A DNA stretch of 6,262 nt from Candidatus Bipolaricaulota bacterium (GTDB taxonomy: Bacteria > Bipolaricaulota > Bipolaricaulia > M55B111): positions 1 to 6,262 of the forward strand of contig JAGXLQ010000080.1 of NCBI GenBank assembly GCA_018334595.1, read 5' to 3'. Under the pieces are notes generated by a model, which searched no databases, had not been told where the DNA came from, and saw only the letters and a list, made by a program, of their open reading frames with translations. Each line of letters opens with the position of its first letter. The stretch's first letter is position 1. Positions 5,698-6,262 of the stretch are shown piece after piece. The position numbers were made by a program, and so were the translations under genes.

Positions 5698-6262
5698 TTA
5701 CAATACCTCCTGAATTGCGGTGTAGATCTCTCCGGCGGTATGAATGCTGCCCCGGTTCTTTGTGACTGCCGTTACCTTAGCTCGGGGGGCGCAGACTCTC
5801 TCGACCTCTCGCGTATACTTCCCAACGTTCATCTCCACTGAGATAATTGTGTCCGCCGCCTCTGAAGCCTCGACCAGTTCTCTTTTAGGGACCGGCCATA
5901 CGGTGCCCAGCTTGAGGACCCCAACCCTCATTCCTTCATCTCTTGCCCTAAGGGTAGCGTCCATGGCGGGCCGGAACTCGCTCCCGTAAGCGACCAGTAT
6001 CGTATCCGCGTCGTCCGTAAATTGACCTTCTACGATAGAGATATCGTCGAGGTTGTCCTGAACCTTCCCCAGCACCCTTTCGTACATGTTTTCGTACACG
6101 TCTGGGTCCCAGTTAATATTCCCCGCCTCGTCGTGGGGGTTTAACGAGTAGAGGGTATGATACCCCTCCCCAAAAGAGGGCATGGGTGGCACCCCCCGGT
6201 CGTTTGGAGAGAAGGGAAGAAATTCTTCCGGGGGGACCCCCGGGCGGTCCCGTTCTTCTATC
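5698..6262 (-). CDS. korA: 2-oxoacid:ferredoxin oxidoreductase, alpha subunit (2-oxoglutarate type), 3' part only
   Basis: This is the C-terminal half of the alpha subunit of a 2-oxoacid:ferredoxin oxidoreductase, a cytoplasmic enzyme that converts a 2-oxo acid and CoA to acyl-CoA, CO2 and reduced ferredoxin. The frame is open to the window edge, so about 187 residues are visible; full-length KorA proteins are roughly 370-390 residues. The segment around PPMPSFGEGYHTL followed by an HDEAG stretch is typical of KorA just after the pyrimidine-binding domain. The rest matches domain II of the PFOR/KOR fold, with ILVAYGSEFRPAMDA, LKLGTVWPVP and a VEMNVGKYTREVER stretch. A GTG at 6190-6192 could be taken for a start, but the family-like residues before it (GVPPEEF, then FSPNDRGVPPM) show the gene continues upstream. 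The TAA stop directly precedes the korB ATG. The 2-oxoglutarate assignment is by family resemblance; other 2-oxo acids remain possible. Confidence 0.88.
   Translation of the reverse strand, partial: IEERDRPGVPPEEFLPFSPNDRGVPPMPSFGEGYHTLYSLNPHDEAGNINWDPDVYENMYERVLGKVQDNLDDISIVEGQFTDDADTILVAYGSEFRPAMDATLRARDEGMRVGVLKLGTVWPVPKRELVEASEAADTIISVEMNVGKYTREVERVCAPRAKVTAVTKNRGSIHTAGEIYTAIQEVL
5705..5711 (-). promoter_or_regulatory. Shine-Dalgarno of korB
   Basis: The minus strand reads AGGAGGT seven bases before the korB ATG and lies inside the last codons of korA. It is a full match to the canonical sequence. It fixes the korB start and implies that korA and korB translation are coupled. Confidence 0.8.

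Larger units (their letters stand above)
33..6262 (-). other. Probable operon: korA-korB-korC-sucC-sucD-ferredoxin-aminotransferase-racemase
   Basis: Eight genes lie head to tail on the minus strand. korA and korB abut, korB and korC share an ATGA overlap, korC and sucC overlap by 14 nt, and the later junctions are 5, 4, 10 and about 54 nt. There is no room for a promoter or terminator except possibly the last gap, which shows neither. The promoter must lie beyond the right edge. Seven of the eight stops are TGA or TAA and the aminotransferase uses TAG. Co-transcription is inferred from the spacing; the shared pathway logic (amino acid, 2-oxo acid, acyl-CoA, acid plus ATP) supports it. Confidence 0.85.

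Noticed and set aside
5122..5841. Plus-strand open frame of 239 codons opposite korB and the korA end
   Set aside because: It covers well-conserved korB and korA coding sequence on the opposite strand, and its translation looks like no known family.
6190..6192. GTG as the start of a short alpha subunit gene
   Set aside because: The reading frame and family-like sequence continue upstream to the window edge, so this is a partial korA rather than a complete small gene.
6229..6241. G-run/C-run inverted repeat that could look like a hairpin or terminator
   Set aside because: It lies within the open korA frame, encodes family-like residues, and is not followed by a T-run.

Overview
The window is a single block of genes on the minus strand, with no gap longer than about 55 bases. 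It reads, in order of transcription (right to left): the 3' part of korA (cut by the right edge), korB, korC, sucC, sucD, a small 2[4Fe-4S] ferredoxin (korD-like), a class III PLP-dependent aminotransferase, and an aspartate/glutamate racemase family protein. The last bases may hold the start of one more gene. Spacings are 0, -4, -14, +5, +4, +10 and about +54 nt. Most genes have a strong Shine-Dalgarno sequence, so this looks like one operon with translational coupling. I see no RNA gene, mobile element, CRISPR array, internal promoter or terminator.

The organism is probably an anaerobe, because it uses a CoA- and ferredoxin-dependent 2-oxoacid oxidoreductase rather than a lipoamide dehydrogenase complex. 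The sequence is GC-rich by eye. By my count two of the proteins are acidic: the racemase has about 38 Asp/Glu against 20 Lys/Arg, and SucC about 65 against 43. That would fit a salty habitat but does not prove one. I cannot decide between bacterium and archaeon.

The genes make chemical sense together. The aminotransferase links an amino acid to a 2-oxo acid. KorABC with the ferredoxin turns a 2-oxo acid into an acyl-CoA plus reduced ferredoxin. The SucCD-type ligase turns the acyl-CoA into acid plus ATP (or GTP). A racemase would let D-amino acids enter or leave. In the oxidative direction this is an amino-acid fermentation module making ATP by substrate-level phosphorylation. In the reductive direction it would make 2-oxoglutarate and then glutamate from succinate. 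The sequence does not settle the direction or the exact substrate, and the ligase departs from the common succinyl-CoA synthetase motifs at several sites.

The most unusual observation is at the racemase 5' end. The conserved first strand (V-I-G-I-L-G-G) is encoded upstream of the first ATG, yet no ATG, GTG or TTG occurs in any frame between the aminotransferase stop and that ATG. A good Shine-Dalgarno sits six bases before an in-frame ATC. No gene here is of an unknown family; the interest lies in the combination, the divergent ligase motifs and the start codon.
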